Below the pieces are notes generated by a model, which was given only the letters and a program-made list of their open reading frames with translations, was not told the DNA's origin and made no database searches. From Ampelocalamus luodianensis (Eukaryota > Streptophyta > Magnoliopsida > Poales > Poaceae), in the NCBI GenBank assembly GCA_036346255.1, contig CM070617.1, positions 2,025,501-2,089,500 of the forward strand: a stretch of 64,000 nt of DNA, read 5' to 3'. The position numbers and the translations under genes were made by a program. Position 1 is the first letter of the stretch. Every line of letters starts with the position of its first letter. This document shows, in pieces, positions 8,844 to 20,990 of this stretch.

Positions 8844-10132
8844 GGGTCCATTTGGTTGGTGGAACGATGCTAAATGGGATGGTTTCGTCAGGATATTAGG
8901 TCATCTAAGCGTTTGATCATACCAAACAATTCTAAATGAGATGGTTCCACCTGAGAGGATATTCCGTTTTGTGTTGTATCATTCCATTCGGCAAAATCCG
9001 GCGTATCGCATGGTTCAGCCTTTGAAGCAAGCGGCAGCAGCGGTGGCGGTTGCGGTTTGGTGGCGTGGCTACCGCACTTTGATGGCGATGTCATAGAAGC
9101 CGCTTGTCGTGGCTGGGGAGCCGATGGCGAGGCTTGTTGTGGAGGCGGTAGTGGATGCGAGCACCGCCGCTTCTAGAGAGGAGCGATGGGTGCGCGAGCT
9201 ATCGAGGCTACCGGGAGGAGGAGGAAGGTGATTGGTTTGAGGCGGTGAGGAGGGAGGTGGACGTCGAGAGCGTCAAGGCCATGAGGGGGGAAGTGCTGCA
9301 GCTAATTAGTCACCTCATCCAAGACAAGCAGAAGACAAGAAGGAGGACAAGAAAGAGGCGGAGGAGGACAACAAGGAGGAAAAATAGGGATTCGATTGCT
9401 ATGAGCAATTCTCACTTTTCTTTCTTTTGTAGCCCTTCAGCTTGTTGTGTTTTCAATGGTTGGTTTTGGTTTTGGAGTGATCGAGCTTGGAAGAACATCA
9501 ACAAGAAGAACCAACCTTTTCTAAGTAATGTTTTCGCAGAATTTCACGGTAAAATGTTAATTCTCAAGTATAATTGATGTTGTAATGTTAGTGTGCTTAC
9601 GTTTGCAAGTTGATTGAGTATGGATGGATCAGTGCTGTTGGAGTTCATGGGTTTATGCTTTAAGATCGATTGATTGATTCGGCAACATAGGATGTGTTTG
9701 TGTGATACACTTTGGATGCTAATCCATCCCAAAGCGTCGCTTCTCTTTGGAAGCCACTTAGAAGAGTGTTTGGTTCGGGGACCCTAGATGGTAGGCGGTG
9801 GCGCTGGGCGACGAGGAGGGCGGTGGCGGCGGCAACTAGGTCGTCGGTGAGGGCCTAGGAGATGAACTGCTTGCAGCCCTTGAGGTCGCGCGCCATCTGG
9901 AGCAGGGGAATTGACTAGGACAACAGGGGAGAGAGTAGGCCATGGGTTCACCATCATAGGGGGACACATGGGAGAGAGTAGGGGAATGGACCGGGACAAC
10001 CAACCAAACAAAACATTGTATCATCTTATCCCATGAACCAAACACAATATTAATATTGTTCCATTCAGAATCATCCTATCAACTTGAACCGAACCATCCT
10101 GTTCAGATTCGTTCACCCATCCAAACACACCC
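8844..10132. mobile_element. Tourist/Harbinger-like element (1.29 kb) with TTA target duplication
   Basis: Left end GGGTCCATTTGGTTGG and right end CCATCCAAACACACCC are imperfect inverted repeats. Both are flanked by TTA (8841-8843 and 10133-10135), the usual PIF/Harbinger target. The interior holds a purine-rich tract (about 9155-9380: GAGGAGGAGGAAGG, then AAGACAAGAAGGAGGACAAG), short GC-rich pieces, and an internal pair GTGTTTGGTTCGG / CCAACCAAACAAAAC around 9768-10010, which suggests a second nested end of the same type. No transposase was found. Confidence 0.7.
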
Positions 10133-10139
10133 TTATAGG

Positions 10140-10363
10140 CCTTATCCTTATTCGACATCCCATCCATTTAGTTGGCATTTAGGAGATACTGGCCCACAAC
10201 GTGCAATGCGATCTACTAATTAATGCTAGCTCGTTTGGCCTAATCTGTTTGCTTCTGCAATCCATCCATTCAGTTGGCATTTAGGAGATACTCGCCCACA
10301 ACGCAATCTACTAATTAATGCTAGCTCGATTGACCCAGATCTGCTTGCTTTTGCATGGATTCA
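10140..10363 (+). other. BBI upstream flank remnant with a local tandem duplication
   Basis: Two copies (10164-10256 and 10266-10352) of a unit containing GGCATTTAGGAGATACT, GCCCACAACG and ACTAATTAATGCTAGCTCG. The unit matches the upstream region of the intact gene on both sides of the Helitron-like insertion (49466-49489 plus 53230-53270), so it supplies an empty site for that insertion. The flank is cut by MULE-2 and resumes at 11890. Confidence 0.75.
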
Positions 10364-11889
10364 TGGCGATATTTTTTTTAAAAAAATAATACATTGTTTT
10401 AATATAATCATAGAAATAAATGTCCGTTTAATAAAATTATGAAAATAAGCTTTATTGCCATTTGAAATGCGACATGCTTCGGTCGCCAGTTAGGTTGGCA
10501 ACAAGAGGTTTGTCGCCAACGAAACATTAATAAACCTTTATGTCGCCATTTGGAACGGCGATAGAGAAGCAAATCGTTATTCTACATAGCGATAAATACC
10601 TTGTACCTCATGTCACCATTTAGAATGGCGACATGATCCCCACTACAAAAGTGCGGAAAATTCAGTCAAAACTCTGTTCTAATCGAAAAAAGAAAGAGGG
10701 GGGAAGGGAGAGGAGGAAGCTAGCGAAGCGCTGTTCGTCCGTAGCGGAGAAGGGGAGAGAGGGAGGAGTAGATCCGATCACCCAATGGAGAATGGGAGGG
10801 AGGGAGGAGATCCGGTTGCCCACTTTGAAGGTAATATATATACATATGTGTGTATGTATACATATATGTATGTATACACACACATATACACACATATATA
10901 TATATATACATATTTAAATTTAATTTCAAAACCATGATAGCTTAGCAAATAAAACTTGTAGGTTTGTAATTGAATGGATTAGATAGTTTTAGATGTATGG
11001 TTATGTAGTGTAGTTTGTTGTAGTACATCTATTTGGTGTTTATAGTTTAGTTTTATATATGTAGTTAATCCTATAGATGTATTTTATCTTGCAGTACCTA
11101 GATATGTTGGACACATTCAATTTCAAAAACTACTACGGACAAGGGATTGTTCTGGAGAATCCGGAGGGGGTTGATTTGCGTTATTTTCCATCAGTAACCA
11201 TCAGCCTAATAACAAGACTAGAGCAGCGTACGTGGGGCGCTGTGATGCGGTGATTGTATTACACCTTCGAGTTGGAGCATGCTCTGCACTATTTGAAATT
11301 GAGTTGCGTAGCCATTAAGGCATGACAGGGTACACATTGGGAGTTAGTGCAACTGAAGGGAACAGAGTCTTGGCAGTCATACAGGGATGGTTTACCATTT
11401 TGAAATACGATGTGATGAATGTTTTTCTTACTATCGTTGTAATTTGTTAAGAAGTTCGTGCAGACTATGTGTTAGTAGCGAACTTGCAAATGCGTTGCAT
11501 GTCATGCGTGCAAAATATTACTACTATGTGATGACATATGTCCTACTTAGTTATGTTGTCCTATATTTATGTTATATCGGGTGTCGAATAAATCTGTGCA
11601 ATGTATTTAGTACCGATTTCAAAGTTTGAAGTTGCATTCTATCAAAAAAAAATTATTTCAATTTTTTCTGCCAAAAAAACTAAGCACCTGTCGCCATGTG
11701 GTTTGGCGACACGTGGTTGTCACCAGTTCAATTGACAACATGAACCCTGACGCTGTTTGGTTTACCGAGATGGGGACTACTATTTCATTGGTGACAGGCC
11801 AATCTAACTGGCGATAAAAACCCATTTTTGTTATTTTATTATACTAACATTTATTTCTATTATTCTATTGAAATAATATACTAGTAAAA
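10364..11889. mobile_element. MULE-2, 1.5-kb deletion derivative
   Basis: The left end (10375-10465) and the reverse complement of the right end (11800-11885) share about 90 bp, including ATAGAAATAAATGT and TAATAAAAT. The flanks carry ATGGATTCA (10355-10363) and ATGGATCCA (11890-11898), a 9-bp duplication with one mismatch, typical of Mutator elements. Palindromic TCGCCATTT motifs lie inside both ends. The interior, including a leader-like purine tract at 10680-10810 and TACCTAGATATG after an intron-like stretch near 11093, resembles the interior of MULE-3 at 55560-55860. No gene is complete. It sits in a BBI promoter. Confidence 0.7.
11093..11260 (+). other. Exon-like fragment inside MULE-2
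   Basis: After a TTGCAG acceptor-like site the plus strand reads YLDMLDTFNFKNYYGQGIVL, ENPEGVDLRYFP and further residues in one frame. I do not recognise it. The position corresponds to the first coding part of MULE-3, so it may be the remains of that family's first gene. Confidence 0.35.
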
Positions 11890-12020
11890 ATGGATCCATA
11901 TCCATTTCGATTTTAAAGAAAGGACCACGTGTTTATCGCTCCGGATGCTCTGAGTAGTCCATGTCACTTGTTGATTGGTCTGAGAAGGCTATATATCCAT
12001 GGCACTAGCTCTCTCAGTTC
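11890..12020 (+). promoter_or_regulatory. BBI promoter remnant with TATA box
   Basis: Close paralog of 53276-53405: TGGATCCATATCC, CCGGATGCTCTGAGTAGTCC, GATTGGTCTGAGA, GGCTATATATCCATGG and AGCTCTCTCAGT in the same order and spacing. TATATAT is at 11990-11996 and an inverted CCAAT (ATTGG) about 20 bp upstream. The paralogy stops where the 5' UTR would begin. From there to 23880 the unit has been replaced by retroelement sequence, so the promoter is orphaned. Confidence 0.8.
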
Positions 12021-13214
12021 TACATATTGTAACATAAAAAAAATTTGGCCGACAACCTCGAGCCGGTGCCATCCTCACGGGCTCTCCCATCGCCATCGCC
12101 AATGGTGGGCTACCACCAACATGGAGCCACAAGCGTCAGCGGCCCGCCCCGAGTCATGCCGCTCCACGCATCCCAAAGCACCACCGGCTTGAAGCCAGCC
12201 ACCTAGTCTCACCGGCTCACAGCACCGCCGGCCGCCTCGAAGCACACCGCCTCATGGCCGCCTTAGCACCCCGTCGGCCGCCTTTGCCCCCACATGGCAC
12301 CACTCCAGGCCACGCGCATGGCCACCGGCCCCGCCCATCGCATTGCGCCTTGCCGCCAAAGCAGCCGCCACGCCGTTAAGGCCGCTTGTGCGCTCGAACG
12401 CGCCACCCCGAGGCGCCGACCGCCTCACCCACTACCCTGGCCTGCAGCTGCGGCTCCCGCACCACCCGCGGCATTGCACCGCCGAGTCGAGCCACTGCTG
12501 CATGCCGCGCCCGGCCGCCACTCACGCGAAGCCGCCACCGCCATGGTACCATGGCAACAGGGCAGGGAAACCCTATACCCCCTACGTTTTGAGTCTATTG
12601 ACTCAGTTGGTTTGGGCCGGCATGGGGCATGGCCCAAGAAAGAAATAAAAAGGGCCTGACCGGGTGGAAAATCGGAAGAGAAAAAAAGGGAGGGGTGGTT
12701 TGGCTGATCCGAAATTTTACAAAAAAAAAGGTTCGGATGGTCCGAAGTTTTTAGAAAGAAAAAGGGGAGAAAACAGAAAAAGGAATTTTTTTGCAAAAGG
12801 CCCTTTAGAATTCTAAAATTACTGGATCCTTACGCATGATAAGGAATTTTTGCAAGAAGGCCCTCAGACTCTCTGAAAATTGCACAAAAAACTTCGTAGA
12901 ACATAAAATTAGCGATTTAACCCTTGAAAATTGCAAAATTCACCAAAAATTCATTTTTCAGCAGAAAAGGGGCTCGAGATTTCAATTTTTAATCAATTTT
13001 TGCACTTGAAGCATGTTTAACTTTGTTATTGTTATTTTTATGTAATTTATTTATTGTATTTGCTGTTTTGATTATATGTGATTGTTTATATTGCTTTCAA
13101 TCACTGCAAATAGTAGTAAATCATGAAAAATGCATAGAAATACACAGGAACATTATGAGAATCTTTGCAACCATTTTATGCAAATTACCAGAAGTAATCT
13201 TATGAATTCTTTGC
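12021..13214 (+). other. Probable LTR/leader of the copia relic
   Basis: A C-rich tract (12060-12560, with Ala/Pro-rich overlapping frames) is followed by a pyrimidine/purine-skewed and then AT-rich stretch leading to gag. This is the position expected for the 5' LTR and leader of the copia element whose gag starts at 13215. I could not fix LTR ends or a primer binding site. Confidence 0.4.
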
Positions 13215-14237
13215 ATGAATATGCAGACAATTGGCATTACGAACCGAGGGTTCAAGGAGCTGGCCCAGTATGGTCAGAATTACTTGACTTGGGCATCAGA
13301 TGTCGAGATCATACTTAAAGCGAAGAAGTTCCGTGCTGCTATCGGACTTGGCATCTCGAAGGATGTCACTCCAACTGCTGAGGAAAATGATCAGGCACTT
13401 TATTTCCTGAAACACCATCTCTGTCTAACACTCAAGAATGAGTATATGGCAGAGAAGAGCACACTAGCTTTATGGATCGCACTGAAGAAGCGGTTCGAGA
13501 AGCTGAAGTACACCATTCTTCCTCGTGCAGAGCAGGAATGGAACTGACTACGTTTTGCTGACTACAAGACCATGGAGGAGTACAACTCTTCTTTGCATAG
13601 AATTTATACCAGTCTTCAACTCTATGGTAAGGCAATCACGGATGATGAGAAGATTGAGAAAACCCTCTCTACCTTTCACCCGAATGCGGTGCAATCCACA
13701 CGCAACTACCGCCAAGATGGCTACAAGGAGTATGCCGAACTGATTGACATCATGCAAGTTGCGGAAGCTCAAGATTAGGTTCTAAGGAAAAATTACATCT
13801 CACAGCCGTCTAGCAGCAAAGTTGGCCATGAAGTCAACGCTAGCAGCTATAAGGTGAGGAAGCCTCACTTAAAGGAAAGAGGTAAGAAGGGTAAGGTCAT
13901 GGGTCGCAAGACCAAGCAGAATGCACAAGCCAAAAAGTGCGAACAAAAGAAGCGTGATGAGAAGCCTTATAGCCAGTAAGACCAAAGTTGCTACAAATAT
14001 GGCACATGGGGACATTGGTCACGTGTTTGCTGTGGGACGCAGCATGTGATTGATGCTTTTAAGGCTTCGGGCAAAGGACAACATGAGGCACATCTCGCCA
14101 TTGCAGGCATAGAGGATCCACAGTCATTGGTTGCACCCATAGATGTGGACAGCCCAACAGTAGCCCCCATCACACCTTCTTTGGAAATCACAACAGCAGC
14201 AGCTGTAATTCTCGAAGAAGAGAAGATGGACATGTAG
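13215..14237 (+). pseudogene. gag: Ty1/copia-type gag (UBN2 family), decayed
   Basis: The start reads MNMQTIGITNRGFKELAQYG, then YLTWASDVEIILKAKKF, ALWIALKKRFEKL, the typical MEEYNSSLHRI segment, and a retroviral-type zinc knuckle near 13989-14030. Gag packages element RNA in cytoplasmic particles. Lesions: in-frame stops after EQEWN (13545) and after VAEAQD (13776), another before the knuckle, and a Cys-to-Tyr change at the second knuckle cysteine (C-Y-K-Y). The tail ends EEEKMDM stop. The copia pre-integrase region, expected further along the same element, appears at 23491, on the far side of the gypsy insertion. Confidence 0.75.
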
Positions 14238-14497
14238 CAGATTCAGGCAGAAGTTTCTTCATAATTCAGTAATTCGATCTAGTGCACGCATTGCACTTAG
14301 ATTTTTATAGTCATTTTTAGTTTATGGTTGTGATAAAACATTGAATTATTGAATAGTGGTTATAAGCTCTAGGTGAGCAAAGCATTAAATTCTTATGATG
14401 GTTCTGTTTTGCTGTATTTTATTTGTGTGTGGATTACTTCCTACCCCATATTAATAATGTCAGAACGCGATAGCGCCTATGGAGGAAGTGTGCTTAG

Positions 14498-15463
14498 TGA
14501 ACCCGAAGGTCCGATTGTTGGCCCGATCTTTCGATGAGAACGATACGTTCGGTAGTAGTCGCTCAACTCTCACGATCCTGGCTACGAACTCGCAAGGCTC
14601 GAAACCATGCAATCGCTGAATCGCTGACAAGTCGTTATCAACCGTGTACGAATACCCGCTGACTCGACCATTTAAGGTCGATTCTCGCATACACCAAGAA
14701 GCACGCAAGAACAAGATAAATAAGCAATCTGAAATTGCAAATATGAATTGAAATATTTGAATTGAGTTGGGATTCTGAATAAGGATCTTAATTGGGTGGT
14801 CTAGTCGACACACGCAAAAGATACAAGTTGCAACGAAGGCAAACTAAACATAAACAAAATCCAAGAAAATTAGAGGGGGTGTGGCCTCCTTATATAGGGG
14901 AGGAAGAGCCACAAATCTAAAAGAACCAGCGGGGCGGGACTAAATTCGTGGGTTACTGTTCACGTGAACATTAACCACGCCCCCAAGTGGGCCGTCGACA
15001 GATGGGCCAAGTTCAGTATGATTACAAAGCCCAAATTGGCCCAAACAAGTGATATGACATCTTCTTTTGATGATTGCGATCAGCCCAGAAGGAATTTGGA
15101 TGTGAGGCCAGATCCGTTGGAAAGAGGACGAAATAAGCTTTCGATGAAGTACTCGTGGACCTCTAACGGACTCCGTATGTGAAAGTTATGTCTGTTTTAA
15201 GTTGGTGCTGTCGGGCTGATTCCGAGGCCGAATTGATTCCAAAATAGGTCCAACTCGAATCGCTTGCTTGTCTTGGACCAAAAGTGACATCGTGTCGCAC
15301 ACATATATATTTCATCATTAGGTAGTATCATATAGTTCATATAATATAAAGACACTCCTAAAAACAAGCTCACCTGATAATTTAAGTGAAGCGTACGAGC
15401 TCTTATACTTAGAACATTAAACATAGCAAATATGGTTGTATCCATAGAGGTCATGTCCTCATC
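14498..15463 (-). repeat. 3' LTR of the gypsy-type element
   Basis: 966 bp. Nearly identical to 22534-23490 apart from single-base indels. Both carry a minus-strand TATATAAGGAGG box at the same place (plus-strand CCTCCTTATATAGG at 14887 and 22916). Confidence 0.85.
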
Positions 15464-15475
15464 ATCCTCCCTTTC
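15464..15475 (-). promoter_or_regulatory. Polypurine tract
   Basis: Minus-strand purine run GAAAGGGAGGA directly upstream of the 3' LTR, the expected plus-strand primer of reverse transcription. It fixes the element's orientation. Confidence 0.75.
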
Positions 15476-16588
15476 TTGAAAACAAAGCCGTCCTCGGCTT
15501 TTAATAAGCTGAAAATAGGGTAACAAAGAAGCCAAGGTGTATGCATGGTATATGTATATGTCATCCGTTTTAACAGTTCTTCGTTGTTGCACAATTAATA
15601 TTATAAAATAGCAGCGATCATAAAACCTCATTGTATTATTACCCCAAGAATAATCATATATGTTAATGAGCAAAATAAAATTTCTCACATAGTAATTATT
15701 GCAACTAGTTTTGCAAATATAAGTGAAGTATTTATGCAATTCAACTCTCTGAAGTTGTAAACTTGTAGTGGTAGCACATATGGGCAAATCTACAACTTTT
15801 GGAATCAAACAAAGTTCATTCATATTATCATATTTCAATCGAGCAATAGAAAATTCATCTAGCAAGGGTGAAAGGATGTGTAAATTCTTCCATACTTGAC
15901 ATCATAATGCGATTGTCCATACTAGATGGTGCAATAAGAGATGAATACATGGGCATTGAATGATCACTAAATTTTAATTTTCTCTCATAATGAACAATAT
16001 TCGACACATAAGAATTGTTGTTCAAAACAGCAAGCTTCAATTCATCAATGTAATCACAAGTTATGCATATTCGATAAACAAGAAATTGATCGTCTATACC
16101 ATAATCTCCAATCAAATTAAACTTATACCTGTGGGTGTAGGCACTAGACAAACATTTTGAACATGCGATTTCGTAAACTTTCTCCATAGCATGTGACAAT
16201 TTCATAGGTGAATCCAACATAATGTAATACAAAGAATCTGAGGAGAAATTCTAGTCAAAACTTCTTTATGTCTAACCAATTCCACGTGATCATTATATGT
16301 GATTAACTCATCACATGAATCACTCAAAACAGAGGTAATTCAATTATTTCATCACATGGTGCACTCAAGTCAGCAGTAAATCAATAATTTTATCACATGG
16401 TGCACTCAAATCAATGCAATCAGATTCTCTACTTGAAATATGTGCATATCGTAATTGTTTTTCACTAATTTTTGCTCTAAAATAGCCCTAATAAAGTGGA
16501 CAATTGTAGTTCTTCGAAGCATACTCACCTTGAGTGATGATAGCACCATAATCTTTACCTTTTGGCTCTCCTCGATGATGTAGGTGCA
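15464..16588 (-). other. Unidentified internal region of the gypsy-type element
   Basis: On the minus strand, downstream of gag and before the polypurine tract, a coding-like stretch reads MLDSPMKLSHAMEKVYEI, CSKCLSSAYTHRYKFNLIGD, YGIDDQFLVYRICITCDYID and continues in a second frame toward 15470. It resembles no pol domain I know. The segment nearer gag (16260-16580) contains a short repeated phrase around TTGAGTGCACCATGTGAT (three copies). It could be an element-specific accessory protein or captured sequence, now frameshifted. Confidence 0.4.
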
Positions 16589-19500
16589 TGTCGACTGGTA
16601 TTACTACACCTGATCCTCGTGCATAACCGAACTAGTCCCATGATCGTGGCTAGTTCACACAAGAAACAAAATGATAACAAATTCACACCACAACTTTATT
16701 AATAAATAACAACAGAGTTGATTACAAAAGAGGCTTACAGTGCCAACAATAAAATAAACACAATGAAGACGAAGAAGTAGTAGGGTCCAGCGACCGCCAC
16801 AGCAATCGATCAGTAGCGGCCTAGTCGCCACGATTCACACCAAGTGAAGTCCTTCTCCTCTGAAATTTTGTTTGCATAAAGCAAGTATGAGCACAACTTC
16901 CGTGCTCGCAAGTTACACCCACAAATAATGTAATGACATGCATATATGGATGTAACAAAGGGTGGCTTATAGGTTATTTGCATAAAGCAAAGATTTTCTT
17001 TAAATACCGATACTAGATTCCAAAGCGCTTATTCTATAACTAAAGTTTATAAAATTTCGATTTTATAGTCGATAACGTTCACACATGAATGGTGAAGGAT
17101 ATCCTCCTATCACATGGTCTGTTGCCTAATTCCCAATTGATAAACCAGTTTTGAAGAAGTCTTTTCCGACAAAATCATAGTCTAACTTTGAGTAGTTTCG
17201 CTAGCATGTCCATAACCATGACACGGCTATTCGAATAGTTTTACACTCGCAGAGGTTGTACAACTTTACCCACATGACAAGACTTCTCTAGTTTGTCCCA
17301 TATATCTATGCCACCGCTCACTACCTTTGGTAAGCGGTCTAGAGCACGTGTCGAGGCCTTTACAATGTTCTCGTCTTAATGTATTTATGCCCGCTAAGGT
17401 TTCGCTACCATTGGATCTGCCATCCTCCGGAAGCCCTCTGCGCCAGATGGGTCTAATGTCCGACCAACGCCCATACCAACAACATAGCACAAACGACACT
17501 AAGACATTACAAATTATTTAGCCAAGTCCCGCCATACGGGACATGTGGTGGTACTGTTAGGCGTAGCATCATGCGCTCAAGACCGGTCCTTAATCGACTT
17601 GGGCAACTTTCCAATAAAACCCCGGCCTTAACCCCGACTCAGATTAAGCCTGCATAAACTCGCACCCACCAATCATCCATTTCGCCCAAGTCCAAACCCA
17701 TTTTTATTTTATTTTCCAAGTCATTTGTAAAACTCCCATGACACACAGATGCCAAGGGTACAATTTAATCAATAATTGATTGATGGCTGAAATTCCCCAA
17801 AAACAAGTTTGGTCTAAAAGCGTGGCTAAGCAATACGTTTAAATGATCCTAGTTCATACTATCGTATCAACCAGGTTTGATCTATGGTGACAATGTGTTT
17901 GATTCAATATCAACATTGGCCATACAAAGGATTTTAGGCATAACTATATATTTAAAACAGGAATTTAAGATACTGATATAAATAAGCATGCAGTAATAAT
18001 TTAAACAGAATATAAATAATTTAAAATAATAGGATTGATATGATCAAGGGTATAACTTGCCTTGCTTGATGAGGTGATGCAGATCACCTGATATTAAGGT
18101 GATGTTGTTTTCCTCAACAGGTCACCTAGTACTCACAAGTACTATCTTCAGGTAGTCCAAGTGTTCGATCACGATGATTACACAGTCAAAATCAATCCTC
18201 TTATGTTGCTCTTTAGTCAGCGTCGAAATCTGATTCTCCGAAGTCGTCGAACTCTATTCGTGTAAGTAAGCCAAATTCAAACTAAATTCAAATAACAATT
18301 CAAATGAACTCCAAATTAAATAATTTTAGTGTAAATGGCTAGATTATAATTTTATAAAGATTTTGTAACTTGAATCACCCAAATCGAGTTTGGATGCAAA
18401 AGATATGAATTTTAGAAGATTGAAATTACATGGAATGATAAACTAGGGTTTAAAGGAATTGCAGGTCAAATGAACCCAAAATCAAATGATTTTGGTTTAG
18501 ATGGCTAGATCTTGATTTTATAGGAATATAGAAATTTGATTGATCGAAATCGGAGTTCGTATGAGGGAGAACGAACCCCGGGAAGTTTTAAATCTAAATA
18601 AAACCTAATTTTCAGATTTTATTGATTTCCGATTTATTTTTCTAAAGGAAATCCTAATTACTGCGCAAGCATGACGTCAGCACGGCATTTCTTTTCGGTG
18701 GAATTATTTTTATACAGGAAAAAGGCTTTATTGCGTCATAATGACGTCAGCGGCTGATTTTCAAATTTTAATTTTATTTTTTGACGTGTGGGCCCCACGT
18801 GTCATAGACACGGCTCACGGTGGACCAATTCCACCGAGCCATGTGGTACGGTGTGGATGATCTATGCGTACGTGGCGGTGAGGTGGATGCCGACCGGGCA
18901 ATAAGTGGTGACGTGTCATCTACGCGGCGCACTCACGCCAAGAGCAAAACGGCGACGCCCCGGCCGCCCGACAACGCGACGGCGGCGCCACGGCGGCGGA
19001 TGGTACCGTGTATAGCTACGACTATTGCGGTCATATCGTATACCTCCGGTGGCGAGGACGGCATGGTGGTCGGCGACGAAAAAGGCGCGAGGCGCACGGT
19101 TGTTGTTTCGGCGCGGCGGTCCGGCATGCTCGTGAAGCGGGTGGTAGCACCGGATCGCGCGACGTGGTGAAGACGGTGGTGGCGCCGGGCGAGGTCGCAG
19201 AGGCGATGGTGGCGGCGCAATCGGCGGCGACGCACACGATGGCCGCGAAGAAAATCCGAATTTCACGACGCCGAGAGGTAGGAGGGTGGGTGGCGCGAGT
19301 GTGTTGAGTGAGTCGAGGGCTCACCGGTGCCTTTATAGGGGCGGAGGAAGGCCGAGGTCGGAGTTCGTCGGCGCTGGCAGCGGCGGCGGCGTTACGCTGA
19401 ATCCCGCGGCCGTGCGAAATAAAGATAGAAATGGCCTGGCGCGGGCGCGAGTGCGTGGTGTAAGCGCGAGCATTTATTTGTGTAACGGTGGCGAAAAGCG

Positions 19501-20175
19501 GCGGAGGCGGAGTCGCGACGCGGCTACTACGGCGGTTTCCGAGGAAGAAGAAGGAGTGGGGACGAAGCAGTGAGCCGCCGATTTTTATCCGACGGTGGAA
19601 AGAAATGTGTGGCGTGGAGGATTGGAGCCGTTGGATGTAAATCCAACCAGATATGACGAGGGCGCGGATGTGCGGGCCGAGTGGAGCTGGTGGGCCGGCT
19701 GTGCGCGAAATAGAAGCGGGTCGCGGAGGAGATTTCGGCCCGAAGGCTTTTAGGGTTTTTAAATTGATTTTTCAATTGATTTAATCCAGATAATTAAAAA
19801 GGACTTTAGAAAATAGCAAAATATATCCAAAAATTCTAGAAAAATTCACAAAAATTCCTAGAGTTATTTTGGACTTAAATAAAATAGTTCCAATTTAAAG
19901 TTGGCTATAGTTTTAGCAAATAAATTGTTTTGGCTTCAAATTGATTAAGTAAAATGCTTTTAAAAATTCAGAAAATTCTAGAAATTAAGTAAATTTTTAT
20001 TTTTAAATTCAAATCCAATAAAACTTCAATAACTTCAAATAAATTTTAAAATTTGACTTTCAAAATTTCAAAGATTCAAATAAGGCAATCAAACTCTGGC
20101 AAATTCTCAGAAAATCCAATTAGAACAATAACTTTATTTTATTTTATTTTGGTAACATAACTTTGGGATGTTACA
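16589..20175. mobile_element. Solo LTR, 3.6 kb (gypsy-type, TGTAACATCCC class)
   Basis: TG..CA ends (TGTCGACTGG at left, GGGATGTTACA at right) with an exact 5-bp duplication GTGCA at 16584-16588 and 20176-20180. Read on the minus strand it begins TGTAACATCCC and has a TATA-like CTATAAAGG near 19330-19340, so that is probably the transcribed orientation. It is clearly related to 58763-62032, sharing GAACTAGTCCC, CGGCTATTCGAATAGTTTTA and CAGAGGTTGT. No internal domain remains, so it is a recombination product. A GC-rich tract at 18790-19700 produces many overlapping meaningless open frames. Confidence 0.85.
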
Positions 20176-20180
20176 GTGCA

Positions 20181-20990
20181 TCCATCTCCTCATCTTCCTT
20201 CTCAACCAATGGAGTCGATGGTTCAATCACTCATTCTCCTCTTTGGCATGGTTCTCAACTTCCTGCAAATTGTTAGTCACAGAAAAAGACACAAACATAG
20301 GTTTGTTCTCATGTTCCCTATCATCAAGCATTCTCAATTTCTCCTCAACTGACGCTCAACCTTACAAGCAAGTATAAACAAATGAGGAGGGAATTATATT
20401 CTTTGTGAACAAGAATGTCCCGAATTTCTTGATTAAGCCCACTTAAGAATCTATTCTCTGTAGCTTCAGATGTTCCTCTAAGCCACAACGCAACAAACGA
20501 GTTTTCAATTCATGATAGTATTCCCTTACGTTCTACAACGTTGGTTTAAACGTTGTAATCTAGCTAACAAATAATCGCATGATATTTAGGAACAAATTCA
20601 TCTCTCAAAAGTTTCTTTAATGCATGCCATGTTTGAGGCACTCTTCCATGTCTACGAGATGCTTCCACCAAAGTATTGCATCTTCAATAAAAACACTAGT
20701 GGCGCTTTAATCTTTTGCCTATCGACAAATCATAATATTCAAATTCTTTGTCTAAAGCTATCTCCCACCAATATAGGCATCAGGATCAAATTTACCAAGA
20801 AAAGAAGGCATAGTGAGTTTAGTTTTACCGCACGCACTATCACATTCATGTACCTCCCGTGGTGGATAATCGCGCCTCAAGCGTGCATCTCCCTCGTGGA
20901 CTTTCTTGCGCCCCGCTCAATGGCTCAAGAAGACGTGGATCTATCTTGTAATTATCCCGTGAACTCGCCATAGTTAGTATAAAACAAGGG
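20181..20990 (-). pseudogene. gag: Ty3/gypsy-type gag, decayed
   Basis: Minus-strand translation gives KLTMPSFLGKFDPDAYIGG near the start, AILWWKHLV, REYYHELKTRLLRCGLEE and, near the end, VEKEDEEMDA. These are the landmarks of the retrotransposon gag domain: a PSF.G..DP.AY start, a WW motif and a YY.E segment. Several frameshifts and stops interrupt it. It lies about 1.5 kb inside the 5' LTR, where gag belongs. The coding sequence is then split by the solo LTR at 16589-20175, whose target is near the gag C-terminus. Confidence 0.65.

Noticed and set aside
14964..15182. A 72-codon frame that recurs at 23011-23205
   Set aside because: The duplication is simply the two LTRs of the gypsy-type element; the frame is on the strand opposite to its transcription.
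18820..19573. Overlapping open frames of 95-116 codons in six frames
   Set aside because: They lie in the GC-rich part of a solo LTR with borders fixed by a target duplication, and all frames are open by base composition.
20620..20973. Plus-strand frame of 117 codons
   Set aside because: Antisense of the decayed minus-strand gag.
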